64,000 nucleotides of DNA from DASRDZ01 sp035569495. Its GTDB lineage: Bacteria; Chloroflexota; Dormibacteria; Aeolococcales; Aeolococcaceae. The notes under the pieces were generated by a model. The model saw nothing but the letters and a program-made list of their open reading frames with translations, did no database searches and had not been told where the DNA came from. This document shows, piece after piece, positions 49,213 through 57,276 of this stretch (the stretch's first letter is position 1; the number at the start of each line of letters is the position of its first letter). The stretch covers positions 434,001 through 498,000 of the forward strand of contig DATMMX010000011.1 in assembly GCA_035569495.1 (NCBI GenBank), read 5' to 3'. Position numbers and translations under genes: made by a program.

Positions 49213-51659
49213 GCGGCCACCTCGCCGACCTGCTCGGCGGGCGCCACCTGGGCGACCGGCGCCGGGTTGAGCAGCAGCGTCGACTGCGTGGCCGCCGCCA
49301 CCGCCTCGGGGCTCCAGGCCAGCGGCTGCTGGGCATTGCGCAGCCAGTCGGCGGTCATGTCGCGGTAGTTGCGCGAGCCGGGGTGGCCGGACTGGCCGGG
49401 GAAGTGGATGCCGGTGCAGGCGTCCCAGTTGCCCACGTCGATGATCTGCCGCCACGACGGCGACCAGCCGCGGGTGCGGTAGGGCTGGCCGCTGATGTAC
49501 GCGGTCTGCATCACCGTGTCGGTGTCGCCGCCCACCTCGATGCTGCCCGCGTTGAAGAGCAGGTTGAGCGGCTTCTTGCGGCCGAGGACGTGCTCGATGG
49601 GCAGCGAGTGCAGCCGTCCCCAGCGCCACTTGCGCGGCCGTCCCACGCTGCGGCGCAGGTCGGCGACCGCGTCCTCCATGGCGTGGCGGGCCACGTCCTG
49701 CCAGGTCATGCCGCCGGGGAACCACGAGGTGTCACCCGCGCGCCAGCGCTTCAGCAGGTGGGGCGTGACAGCGCCGACCAGGTTGCCCGCGACACCGAAC
49801 ACCGGGTGCGGCATCTCGCCGGCGGCGAGCTTCCAGTGCTCACCGCACATCGGCTCCAGCGCGTGCTGGGTGAGCCGGCGCATGAAGGCCTCGTACACGC
49901 ACGCCTCGGCGGACTCGGGGTCGAGCACGCCGTCCCACCGCGCCAGGTTGGCGCGCGCCTCCTCGGCGAGCGGGTCCTCGCAGGTCACGTCGCGGAGCAG
50001 CTCGGCGACCTCGCGCGCCGGGGGGCAGGTGATGTCCAGCTGCGTTTTGGCCATGTCTGACATCTTCAAGCCGGTGCGGCCGGCGAGCAGCTCGCGGATG
50101 CGCAGGGCGCGGTAGCCGTTCATGTAGTCGTCGCCGATGTGGTGGGGGAAGTCGGGGCCGACGATGCGGTTGTTGGCGGTGATCACGAAGTGCTCGGGGG
50201 GGTCGAGCGCCTGGGGCACGTCGTCGATGCCCAGCACACCCTTCCACAACGCATCCCCGGTCCATCCGGGTACGGGCAGGCCGCTGGGCGGGCGGCGGCG
50301 CACCGGGACATAGCCGGTGAGGAAGTAGCCGATGTGGCCGTCGACGTCGGCGTAGACGGCGTTCTGCGACGGGCCGTCGAGGTTGGCCAGGGCGCTCTTG
50401 AAGCTGCGCCAGTCGGTGACGCGCTGCATGTCGAGGATGGCCTCGGCGGCGCGGCCGGGCTTCAACGCGGTCCACTGCAGCGCGAGGCCGCGCCAGACGC
50501 CCGCGGCCCTGTCCTCGTAGCGGTCGACGAGCGGGCCGTGGCGGGTGACCACGACCTCCTCGACCACCTCCTCGGGACGGCCCTTGACCTTGATGCGCTC
50601 GTGGCGCACCACCGAGTCGGCCATGCCGGATTCGGTGCGGAAGCGCTTGCCGTCGCGGCCGGAGAGCTCCTCGATGACCAGGTCCTGCACGTCGGCGAAG
50701 GAGTTGGTGTAGCCCCAGGCGGCGCGGCGGTTGTGGCCGATCAGCGGGAAGGGCAGCCCGGCGAGGGTGACACCGGTGGTCTCGAAGTCGTCGCCCGCGG
50801 TGACGTGCGCCTGGTACCAGATCGACGGCGCGCTGGGCGGCAGGTGGGGGTCGTTGCAGAGCATGGGGCGGCCGCTGGCGGTGAGCGTGCCGTCGAGCAC
50901 CCAGTTGTTGCTGGCCGCGCCCGCGGTGCCCGCGGGGATCCAGCGCGCGGCTTCGCGGAACAGCTCGACGGCGTCGCCACCGTTGGCCGCGGCGGCGCGC
51001 GCCGTCTCGCCGAGGATGGTCGGGTTGGTGTCGGGGTAGGCGAAGTCGAGCTGGGCCGCCTTCTCCGGGCCGAGGCGGCGGAGCAGCTCGAAGCGGCGCA
51101 GCTCGTTGTCCATGTTCAGCGCCAGGCCGAGGTTGAGCAGCTTGCCCATGAGCAGAGAGTGGGCCGGCTTCCACGGCTCGGGCCGGATGCGCAGCAGGGT
51201 CATCTCCAGCGGCAGCGGGCGGCCCGACTGCCACACCGCGTTGACGCCGCGCGCATAGGCCTCCAGCATGCGGCGCGGCTCCTCACCGAGCAGGGCGACC
51301 TCCTCCTCGGCGACCCGGGCCAGGCCGAGGCGGCGCATGAAGCGGTCGGCGGGCAGGCCCTCCTCGCCCGCGAACTCGGCCACCCGCCCGGCGGCGACGC
51401 GGCGGTTGAACTCGAGCTGCCAGCCGCGGTCCTGGGCGTGCAGCCAGCCCATGGCGAAGGCGGCATCCTCCATCGAGTGCGCCTGCACGTGGGGCACGCC
51501 GCGGCGGTCGCGGTGGATCGCCACCGGCGCCTCGACGGACACCACCACGCTGCCGCTCACCAGGGGCAGCGGGCGACGCAGCAGCAGCCACCACAGCGCG
51601 GCGGCCACCACCAGCACCACCAGGACGACGATGCCCGCGATCACTTGCACCTCTCCCAT
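49209..51659 (-). CDS. Penicillin-acylase-family N-terminal nucleophile hydrolase
   Basis: 816 residues. N-terminal anchor (residues 8-27, VIAGIVVLVVLVVAAALWW), then the alpha part (HVQAHSMEDAAFAMGWLHAQDR), spacer and the beta part that begins with nucleophile Ser250 in GAASNNWVLDG, the autocatalytic cleavage site. Family members hydrolyse acyl-amides such as penicillins, homoserine lactones or acyl-peptides; substrate unknown. Exported and membrane-bound. ATG 51659. First of a three-gene minus-strand operon, divergent from gcvT. Confidence 0.9.
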   Translation of the reverse strand: MGEVQVIAGIVVLVVLVVAAALWWLLLRRPLPLVSGSVVVSVEAPVAIHRDRRGVPHVQAHSMEDAAFAMGWLHAQDRGWQLEFNRRVAAGRVAEFAGEEGLPADRFMRRLGLARVAEEEVALLGEEPRRMLEAYARGVNAVWQSGRPLPLEMTLLRIRPEPWKPAHSLLMGKLLNLGLALNMDNELRRFELLRRLGPEKAAQLDFAYPDTNPTILGETARAAAANGGDAVELFREAARWIPAGTAGAASNNWVLDGTLTASGRPMLCNDPHLPPSAPSIWYQAHVTAGDDFETTGVTLAGLPFPLIGHNRRAAWGYTNSFADVQDLVIEELSGRDGKRFRTESGMADSVVRHERIKVKGRPEEVVEEVVVTRHGPLVDRYEDRAAGVWRGLALQWTALKPGRAAEAILDMQRVTDWRSFKSALANLDGPSQNAVYADVDGHIGYFLTGYVPVRRRPPSGLPVPGWTGDALWKGVLGIDDVPQALDPPEHFVITANNRIVGPDFPHHIGDDYMNGYRALRIRELLAGRTGLKMSDMAKTQLDITCPPAREVAELLRDVTCEDPLAEEARANLARWDGVLDPESAEACVYEAFMRRLTQHALEPMCGEHWKLAAGEMPHPVFGVAGNLVGAVTPHLLKRWRAGDTSWFPGGMTWQDVARHAMEDAVADLRRSVGRPRKWRWGRLHSLPIEHVLGRKKPLNLLFNAGSIEVGGDTDTVMQTAYISGQPYRTRGWSPSWRQIIDVGNWDACTGIHFPGQSGHPGSRNYRDMTADWLRNAQQPLAWSPEAVAAATQSTLLLNPAPVAQVAPAEQVGEVAA

Positions 51660-51740
51660 GCTCCCAGCGCCCGCCGTCGCGGCGTGCGTCCCGGCGACTC
51701 TATGCGACCCATGGGCGGAAGGTACACTCCGCCGGAGCTC

Positions 51741-52865
51741 ATGGCGCAGCGCACCCCCCTGTACGACCGACACGTCGCCCTCGGCGCCAGCATGGTCGAC
51801 TTCGCCGGCTACGAGATGCCGATTCAGTATTCGAGCATGCGCGACGAGCACACCGCGGTGCGGCAGCGCGCGGGCATCTTCGACCTGTCGCACATGGGCG
51901 AGGTGCGCATCGGCGGCGCCGAGCCGGTCGCCGCCGTGCAGCGCCTGGTGACCAACGACCTCGACCGCATCGGCGAGGGACACGCGCAGTACACCGGGAT
52001 GTGCCGCGACGACGGCGGGATCATCGACGACCTCATCGTCTACCGCGGTGTGGACGAGTGCTACATCGTGGTCAACGCGTCGCGACGCTCGGTCGATGTG
52101 GCGTGGATGCGCGCGCATCTGCGCGACGGGGCGACGCTCGAGGACACGTCGGACGCGACGGCGCTGATCGCGGTGCAGGGACCGCTGGCGGTGTCGGTGG
52201 TGGCGCCGCTGGTGTCGGGCGTCGACGTCGCTGCGCTGCGTCCGTTCTCGTTCGCCTGGGGCGCGTCGCTTGCGGGCGTCGGCGGCGTTGTCGTGTCGCG
52301 CACGGGATACACCGGTGAGGACGGCGTCGAGCTGTACGTGGACGCCGCCGGTGCGCCCGCCGTGTGGGATGCGCTGATGGAGGCGGGGCGTTCGGTCTCC
52401 ATGCTGCCCTGCGGTCTGGGCGCACGCGACACGCTTCGCCTCGAAGCCGGACTGCGGCTGTATGGGCAGGACATGGACGAAACCGTCGACCCGTTCTCTG
52501 CGGGGCTGGGCTGGGTGGTGCGGCTCGACAAGCCCGGCGGCTTCGCCGGCTCAGATGCGTTGCGGCACATCAAGGAAACCGGTGCGCCTCGGCGCTTTGT
52601 CGGGCTGCGCATGGGCGGTCGCGCCATCGCGCGGCACGGCATGCCGGTCTTCAGCGGCGACGCGCAGGTCGGCGAGGTGACCAGCGGCACCTTCAGCTTC
52701 ACCCTGGGTTGCGGCATCGCCACCGCGTCGTTGCGCAGCGACGTCGAGGCGGACGCGCCGCTGCAGGTTGAGATTCGCGGCACGCGCGCTGACGCCGAGC
52801 GGGTGCCGCTTCCGTTCTACAAGCGTCCGTCCACGGAGAGGAGCGAACCAGCATGGCCGACCTGA
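51741..52865 (+). CDS. gcvT: Glycine cleavage system T protein (aminomethyltransferase)
   Basis: 374 residues. Transfers the methylene of H-protein-bound aminomethyl to tetrahydrofolate. Seen: TPLYDRHVALGASMVDFAGYEMPIQY, FDLSHMGEV, GYTGEDGVELYV, LGARDTLRLEAGLRLYGQD. ATG 51741 has GGAG at short distance and TACACT (51723-51728) twelve bases upstream. Overlaps gcvH by 13 bases. gcvP is not in the window. Confidence 0.95.
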   Translation: MAQRTPLYDRHVALGASMVDFAGYEMPIQYSSMRDEHTAVRQRAGIFDLSHMGEVRIGGAEPVAAVQRLVTNDLDRIGEGHAQYTGMCRDDGGIIDDLIVYRGVDECYIVVNASRRSVDVAWMRAHLRDGATLEDTSDATALIAVQGPLAVSVVAPLVSGVDVAALRPFSFAWGASLAGVGGVVVSRTGYTGEDGVELYVDAAGAPAVWDALMEAGRSVSMLPCGLGARDTLRLEAGLRLYGQDMDETVDPFSAGLGWVVRLDKPGGFAGSDALRHIKETGAPRRFVGLRMGGRAIARHGMPVFSGDAQVGEVTSGTFSFTLGCGIATASLRSDVEADAPLQVEIRGTRADAERVPLPFYKRPSTERSEPAWPT

Positions 52866-53224
52866 CCGGATACCGCTTCACCGCGTCGCACGAGTGGGTC
52901 GACGGCGGTTCGCGCGTCGGCATCACCGACTATGCGCAGCAGCAGCTCGGTGACGTCATCTTTCTGGAGCTGCCCGAGGTGGGCCGCACGTTGAGCGCGG
53001 GCGAGCGCTTCGGGGTCATCGAGTCGGTGAAGGCCGCCAGCGACCTGTACGCGCCGGTCGGCGGCCGCGTCGTCGAGGTCAACGACAAGCTCGTCGACGC
53101 GCCGGAAAAGGTCAACAGTGACCCATACGGCGAGGGCTGGCTGATGCGCCTCGAAGACGTGGACGAGACCGGCGCCGAGCTGGTCGAGCTGGACGCCTAC
53201 GACGCGCTGACGGCGGGCCACTGA
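52853..53224 (+). CDS. gcvH: Glycine cleavage system H protein
   Basis: 123 residues. Lipoyl carrier of the glycine cleavage complex. The lipoylation lysine is Lys60 in GVIESVKAASDLYAP; also HEWVDGGSRVGITDYAQQQLGDVIF. ATG 52853 lies inside gcvT and follows GAGAGGAG, so it is coupled. The C-terminal DPYGEGWL motif is complete. Confidence 0.95.
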   Translation: MADLTGYRFTASHEWVDGGSRVGITDYAQQQLGDVIFLELPEVGRTLSAGERFGVIESVKAASDLYAPVGGRVVEVNDKLVDAPEKVNSDPYGEGWLMRLEDVDETGAELVELDAYDALTAGH

Positions 53225-53270
53225 GCCGCCCTGGCGCGGTCCGGCGGCGGAGTCGGGCAGACTTGCGGAC

Positions 53271-53846
53271 GTGAGCTTCGACCCCCACGCCGACGCCGAG
53301 CACCTGCGCGAGACCCTGGTGTCGCGCCGGGCGATCTTCGCGGGGCGCCTGTTGCACGTCTACCAAGACGAGGTGCGGCTGCCCGACGGGCGGCCGGCCG
53401 GGCGCGAGATCGTCCAGCACCGCGGGGCCGTGGCCATCGTGCCGGTGGCGCCCGACGGGCGGGTGGTGCTGGTGCGGCAGTGGCGCCACGCGGTGGAGCG
53501 GGCGCTGTGGGAGATTCCGGCGGGGACGCGCGACGAGGGCGAGGAGCCGTTTGCGACGGCGCGGCGCGAGCTGGCGGAGGAGACGGGCTATACGGCGGCG
53601 TCGTGGCGCTCCTTGGGCGAGGCGTGCGTGGCGCCGGGGTATTCCAGCGAGCTGCTGTGGTTCTACCTGGCCGAGTCGCTGACCTCGGGCGAGACCTCGA
53701 CCGATCCGGACGAGAAGCTCGACGTGCGGCTGTTCGAGCCGTCCGAGGTGGCCCAGCTGCTGTCCTCGGGCGCCACCGACATGAAGACCGTTGCCGGGCT
53801 GGCCCTGGCCGGGCGGCTCCCGGCCCTCGACGGAGTGGCGCTGTGA
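53271..53846 (+). CDS. ADP-ribose pyrophosphatase-like Nudix hydrolase
   Basis: 191 residues. Nudix box EIPAGTRDEGEEPFATARRELAEETGY (in parts) about residues 82-108; HRGAVAIVPVAPDGRVVLVRQWRH upstream and the FYLAESL region downstream fit the ADP-ribose pyrophosphatase group, which hydrolyses ADP-ribose to AMP and ribose 5-phosphate. GTG 53271 has CAGACT (53258-53263) seven bases upstream. Its stop overlaps the next GTG. Confidence 0.88.
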   Translation: MSFDPHADAEHLRETLVSRRAIFAGRLLHVYQDEVRLPDGRPAGREIVQHRGAVAIVPVAPDGRVVLVRQWRHAVERALWEIPAGTRDEGEEPFATARRELAEETGYTAASWRSLGEACVAPGYSSELLWFYLAESLTSGETSTDPDEKLDVRLFEPSEVAQLLSSGATDMKTVAGLALAGRLPALDGVAL

Positions 53847-54553
53847 GCGACCCGGACGAGCTGACCGCCACGGCGCCGAACCCGCCGCTGGGCAACGCCG
53901 ACGACTACGTCGAGCGGGCCATCGAGAGCGTGCTGGAGCAGGTTCCCGACGTCGCCGACGAGGAGCCGGAGGGCAGCGCCAAGCTGCAGCCGTGGGCGGA
54001 GACGGCGGCGCCGCCGTCGAAGTACAAGCGGCCGCTGAGTGAGCTGCTGGAGCAGTACGCGGCGCGGGTTGCCGCCGACCCCGCGGCGGTGGCGGGGCGG
54101 CCGCGCGGGCAGCACCCGGTGGCGGCCTTCTTCGCGCGCTTCACGCCGCAGGGCGGGGGGCGGGGCGGCCGCGGCGACAGCGGTGCGGGCGGCGGCGGAC
54201 GTGGCGGCCAGGGTGACCCCGGTGCGGGCGGCGCGCGGGGGAGACGGCGGCGCGGGCGGCGCGGGGCTCCCGAGGGGCGGGCGACGGCTGCACCGCAGCA
54301 GGCAGCTCCGCAGGGTGGCGGCGGCAGGCGTCCGCAGCGGGGGCCGCGTCCCCAGGGCGCTCCGCGGCCGCAGGGCGAGCAGCGGCCCCAGGGTGAGCAA
54401 CGGCCCCAGGCGCGGCCCGCGGGTGAGGCGCCCGGCGCAGGCGGCCAGCAGGCCCGCTCCGGCCGGCGCCGCGGACGGCGGCGGGGTCGCGGGGGAAGCG
54501 GCGGCGGTGGTGGTGGTGCTGCGAGCGGCGGCGGCGCTCCGGCCCAGGGCTGA
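53843..54553 (+). CDS. RG/RGG-rich disordered protein
   Basis: 236 residues, no family. The N-terminal 95 residues are acidic, with ADDYVERAIESVLEQVPD and a helical KYKRPLSELLEQYAARV, then HPVAAFFARFTPQ. From about residue 100 to the end it is Gly/Arg/Gln/Pro-rich with GGRGGRG, RRRRGRRG, repeated PQGEQR and RRRGRRRGRGG. Such RG tracts usually bind RNA and favour condensate formation. GTG 53843 overlaps the Nudix stop. A reading-frame artefact is possible in this GC-rich stretch, but the frame is coupled and long. Confidence 0.6.
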   Translation: MSDPDELTATAPNPPLGNADDYVERAIESVLEQVPDVADEEPEGSAKLQPWAETAAPPSKYKRPLSELLEQYAARVAADPAAVAGRPRGQHPVAAFFARFTPQGGGRGGRGDSGAGGGGRGGQGDPGAGGARGRRRRGRRGAPEGRATAAPQQAAPQGGGGRRPQRGPRPQGAPRPQGEQRPQGEQRPQARPAGEAPGAGGQQARSGRRRGRRRGRGGSGGGGGGAASGGGAPAQG

Positions 54554-54584
54554 CCACGCCCGCCGATCTACACTCGCCGAGCCC

Positions 54585-55367
54585 ATGCACGACATCCTCG
54601 CCCGCGTCGCCCGGGGCGAGCTGAGCCCCGCCGACGCCGAGCCGCTGCTCCGCGCCGACCGCGTCGCCCGCCTGGAGGACCGCGCCGCCCTCGACGTCGA
54701 CCGCCACCGCCGTGGCGGCATCCCGGAGGTGGTGCTCGCCGGTCCCAAGCCCGCCGCCGACGTGGCCGGCATCGCCGCAACCCTCCTCGACGCCACCGGC
54801 CAGGTCTGCATCTCCCGCATGCGCGCCGGTCATCGCAGCGCGATCCGCCGCCTCACCGAAGAGCGCGCCGCCACGGTCATCGCCTACGGCAGAGGCAGCT
54901 GCCGCCTGGTCGCCGCAGCCACACCCGCCAACGGCGCCCACCAGCCAGCGGCGACCACCGGCCACATCGGCCTGATTGCGGCGGGCACCTCCGACCTCGA
55001 AGCCCTGGCCGAGGCCCGCATGGTCTGCGAGGCCGCGGGATGCACCACCACCCAGGTCGCCGACGTCGGCGTCGCCGGTCTGCACCGCCTCTTCGACCCC
55101 CTCGCCGCCCTGCTCGCCGAGGACGTCGACGCCCTGGTCGTCGCCGCCGGCATGGACGGCGCGCTGCCCTCGGTGGTCAGCGGGCTGGTCCACCTGCCGG
55201 TGATCGGCCTGCCCACCTCGACCGGCTACGGCGCCGGGGGCAAGGGCGAGGCCGCCCTGCTCTCCATGCTGCAGACCTGCGCCCCCGGCCTCACCGTGGT
55301 CAACGTCGACAACGGCGTCGGCGCGGGGGCCGCCGCGGTGCGCATCGCCCTGCAGCGACGGCGGTGA
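54585..55367 (+). CDS. larB: Pyridinium-3,5-biscarboxylic acid mononucleotide synthase LarB
   Basis: 260 residues. LarB carboxylates and hydrolyses nicotinic acid adenine dinucleotide in synthesis of the nickel-pincer cofactor of lactate racemase. Seen: IPEVVLAGPK, the AIR-carboxylase-like core with IAAGTSDL, AEDVDALVVAAGMDGALPSVV, LPTSTGYGAGGKGEAALLSML. TACACT lies ten bases before the ATG. larC and larE, needed for the cofactor, are not next to it; their absence nearby weakens the functional call. Confidence 0.9.
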   Translation: MHDILARVARGELSPADAEPLLRADRVARLEDRAALDVDRHRRGGIPEVVLAGPKPAADVAGIAATLLDATGQVCISRMRAGHRSAIRRLTEERAATVIAYGRGSCRLVAAATPANGAHQPAATTGHIGLIAAGTSDLEALAEARMVCEAAGCTTTQVADVGVAGLHRLFDPLAALLAEDVDALVVAAGMDGALPSVVSGLVHLPVIGLPTSTGYGAGGKGEAALLSMLQTCAPGLTVVNVDNGVGAGAAAVRIALQRRR

Positions 55368-56149
55368 GCCCGGCGAGCCTCAACCGACTGCCCGTCGAGG
55401 CGGTGCTCTTCGACTACGGCCTGACCCTGATGACCTACACGCGCCCCGAGGCGGCGCTGCACCGCGCCTACGCACGCGTCGCCGCAGCCATCGGCGATCC
55501 CCGCTGGACGGCCGGCGCCCTGCTCGACGCCGTCCACGACCGCGTCGACGCGCGGGTCGCCGCCCACGAGGCCGCGGGAAGCCTGGAGGAGATCGACATC
55601 ACCGCCGCCCACAGCGAGGCCTACCGCGAGCTGGGCATCGACCTCGACCCCCACCAGCTCGACGCCGCCATGCGCGAGGAGCAGGTCGCCTGGTGGGAGG
55701 GCATCCACGTCGCCCCCGACGCCCCGCCCACCCTGCGCACCCTGCGCGACAACGGCCTGCGCCTGGGCATCTGCTCCAACGCCCCCTACCGCCCCGCCAG
55801 CATGCGCGAGCAGCTCGCCCACGTCGGCCTGCTGCCGCTGCTCGACGCCGTGGTCTTCAGCAGCGAGGTCGGCTGGCGCAAGCCCTCGCCGCGCATCTTC
55901 GCCGCCGCCCTGGCGGCCCTCGGCGCCGACCCGCGGACCACCGTCCACGTCGGCGACCGCCTCCGCGAGGACGTGGACGGCGCCCACGCCGCCGGGCTTC
56001 GCGCCATCCTCCTGCGCGAACACCACGACGACCCGCCCGAATGGCTGCCGGACGCCCGCGCCGACGCCGTGCTCGACCGCCTCGCAGACCTCCCCGCCCT
56101 GCTCGGGCTGCAACCGCAAGCCGGGCCAATCTCTATGCGATCGCTATAA
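55364..56149 (+). CDS. HAD-superfamily hydrolase
   Basis: 261 residues. Motif I is VLFDYGLTL, keeping the first Asp (nucleophile) but with Gly in place of the second, as in haloacid-dehalogenase-like members. Motif II GICSNAP, motif III with Lys in WRKPSPRIFAAAL and motif IV HVGDRLREDVDGA. A helical cap lies between motifs I and II. GTG 55364 overlaps larB's stop, so it is cotranscribed. Substrate unknown; perhaps phosphatase with altered chemistry. Confidence 0.82.
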   Translation: MSPASLNRLPVEAVLFDYGLTLMTYTRPEAALHRAYARVAAAIGDPRWTAGALLDAVHDRVDARVAAHEAAGSLEEIDITAAHSEAYRELGIDLDPHQLDAAMREEQVAWWEGIHVAPDAPPTLRTLRDNGLRLGICSNAPYRPASMREQLAHVGLLPLLDAVVFSSEVGWRKPSPRIFAAALAALGADPRTTVHVGDRLREDVDGAHAAGLRAILLREHHDDPPEWLPDARADAVLDRLADLPALLGLQPQAGPISMRSL

Positions 56150-56150
56150 T
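56137..56150 (+). promoter_or_regulatory. Consensus TATAAT with adjacent GCGATCGC palindrome
   Basis: TATAAT at 56145-56150 is the only perfect -10 hexamer I noticed in the window. The 8-base palindrome GCGATCGC (56137-56144) abuts it in the spacer and could be an operator for the HTH protein just downstream. The predicted start near 56157 gives a 48-base leader with a possible CCCGCC/GGCGGG hairpin. No convincing -35. Confidence 0.5.
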
Positions 56151-56204
56151 GCGGTCTCCCGCCCGGCGGGCGAGGCGGGCCAGAAAGCGCGAGGTCCCAG
56201 CACG

Positions 56205-56492
56205 GTGGAGTTCCGCGACTACCTCAAGGAGAAGTGCCGCGAGCGCGGCATCTCGCTGCACCGTCTGGCCCTGCTCTGCGACCTCAACCAGATCTACTTC
56301 TACCAGGCGGTCAACAAGAACAAGGAGAACCCGCCGCCGTGGGTGCTCCGCCGGGCCGCGCCCCACCTCGGCGTGCCCTACGTCGAGCTGCTGATGGCGG
56401 CCGGCTACCTGCGGGACAGCGACCTGGTCGAGTGGCAGGAGCACCAGCGGCGCGGCGGCCGGGTCGCGGCGATGGCCGGGCCGGGCGACTAG
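56205..56492 (+). CDS. Small Cro/CI-type helix-turn-helix regulator
   Basis: 95 residues. The N-terminal half (about 1-65) is an HTH_3-like fold: FRDYLKEKCRERGISLHRLALLCDLNQIYFYQAVNKNKENPP, seen in pieces, with LLMAAGYL typical after it. The C-terminal tail is short and basic. It precedes the ECF sigma factor by 60 bases. GTG 56205. Confidence 0.75.
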   Translation: MEFRDYLKEKCRERGISLHRLALLCDLNQIYFYQAVNKNKENPPPWVLRRAAPHLGVPYVELLMAAGYLRDSDLVEWQEHQRRGGRVAAMAGPGD

Positions 56493-56508
56493 GGACACCG
56501 CAGCGGCC

Positions 56509-56556
56509 ATGCAGGAAGGGATGATGGGACGAGACGGCGGCGGCGGCGCGCCATGA
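56509..56556 (+). CDS. Possible 15-residue leader peptide before the sigma factor
   Basis: ATG 56509 opens a frame encoding MQEGMMGRDGGGGAP, whose TGA overlaps the ATG of the sigma factor (ATGA). The sigma factor has no Shine-Dalgarno of its own, so translation could depend on this frame. Too short for proof. Confidence 0.35.
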   Translation: MQEGMMGRDGGGGAP

Positions 56557-57233
56557 TCGACACGGCGACGACAGTTGCTGTCGAGAGCGTCCGAAACTCG
56601 ACGGCTCGCGAGGACGACGACCGGCTCATCGAGCGCTTCCGCCGCGGCGACGTGGGCGCCTTCGAGCAGATCTACCGCAACCACCACCGCTACGTGCAGA
56701 TGCAGGCGCGCCGGGTCATCGCCGACGCCCACCGCGCCGAGGACATCGCCCAGGAGGCCTTCCTCCGCCTGGTCCGCCAGCTTCTTGCCAATGATGGCCA
56801 GATCAAGCTGCGCGCCTGGCTGCACCGCACCACCACCAACCTGGCCATCGACGAGCACCGCCGCAGCCGCACCCTGCAGCAGTACCAGGAGCAGCGCTCG
56901 CCGATCGACGAGCTGCAGCGCACCCTCGACCGCGGCGACCGCGGCCACCCCGAGCAGGAGGCCGAGTCCGGCGAGGTGCGCAGCACCATCCGCCGGGTGA
57001 TCGAGACCATGCCGGCGCGCTACCGGGCCATCCTGGCGCTGCGCGAGCTGGAGGGCCTCGACTACATCTCGATCGCGCGGGCGATGAACCTGTCGGTGTC
57101 GGCCGTGGAGTCGCTGCTCTTCCGGGCGCGGCGGCGGTTCACCGAGGAGTACCAGCAGGTCGCGGGGGTCGAGCCGCGCCCGTCCGCGCCGCGCCGTCGA
57201 CGCCGCGGGATGCCGCCGATCGTCCCCGACTGA
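56553..57233 (+). CDS. ECF-type RNA polymerase sigma factor
   Basis: 226 residues, region 2 (RFRRGDVGAFEQIYRNHHRYV, EDIAQEAFLRLVRQL, RAWLHRTTTNLAIDEHRR) and region 4 (MPARYRAILALRELEGLDYISIARAMNLSVSAVESLLFRARRRF, in parts) with a short linker of about 60 residues. The region 4 end carries a basic tail (PSAPRRRRRGMPPIVPD). No anti-sigma factor follows; the preceding gene is an HTH protein. Directs a subset of promoters, unknown which. Confidence 0.9.
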   Translation: MIDTATTVAVESVRNSTAREDDDRLIERFRRGDVGAFEQIYRNHHRYVQMQARRVIADAHRAEDIAQEAFLRLVRQLLANDGQIKLRAWLHRTTTNLAIDEHRRSRTLQQYQEQRSPIDELQRTLDRGDRGHPEQEAESGEVRSTIRRVIETMPARYRAILALRELEGLDYISIARAMNLSVSAVESLLFRARRRFTEEYQQVAGVEPRPSAPRRRRRGMPPIVPD

Positions 57234-57276
57234 GGCGTCCGGCGCGCGCTCATCCGGGCCGCGCCACAATCAGCCC

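Noticed and set aside
54568..54780. Arg-rich small frame opposite larB
   Set aside because: Shadow of larB; no start or motif.
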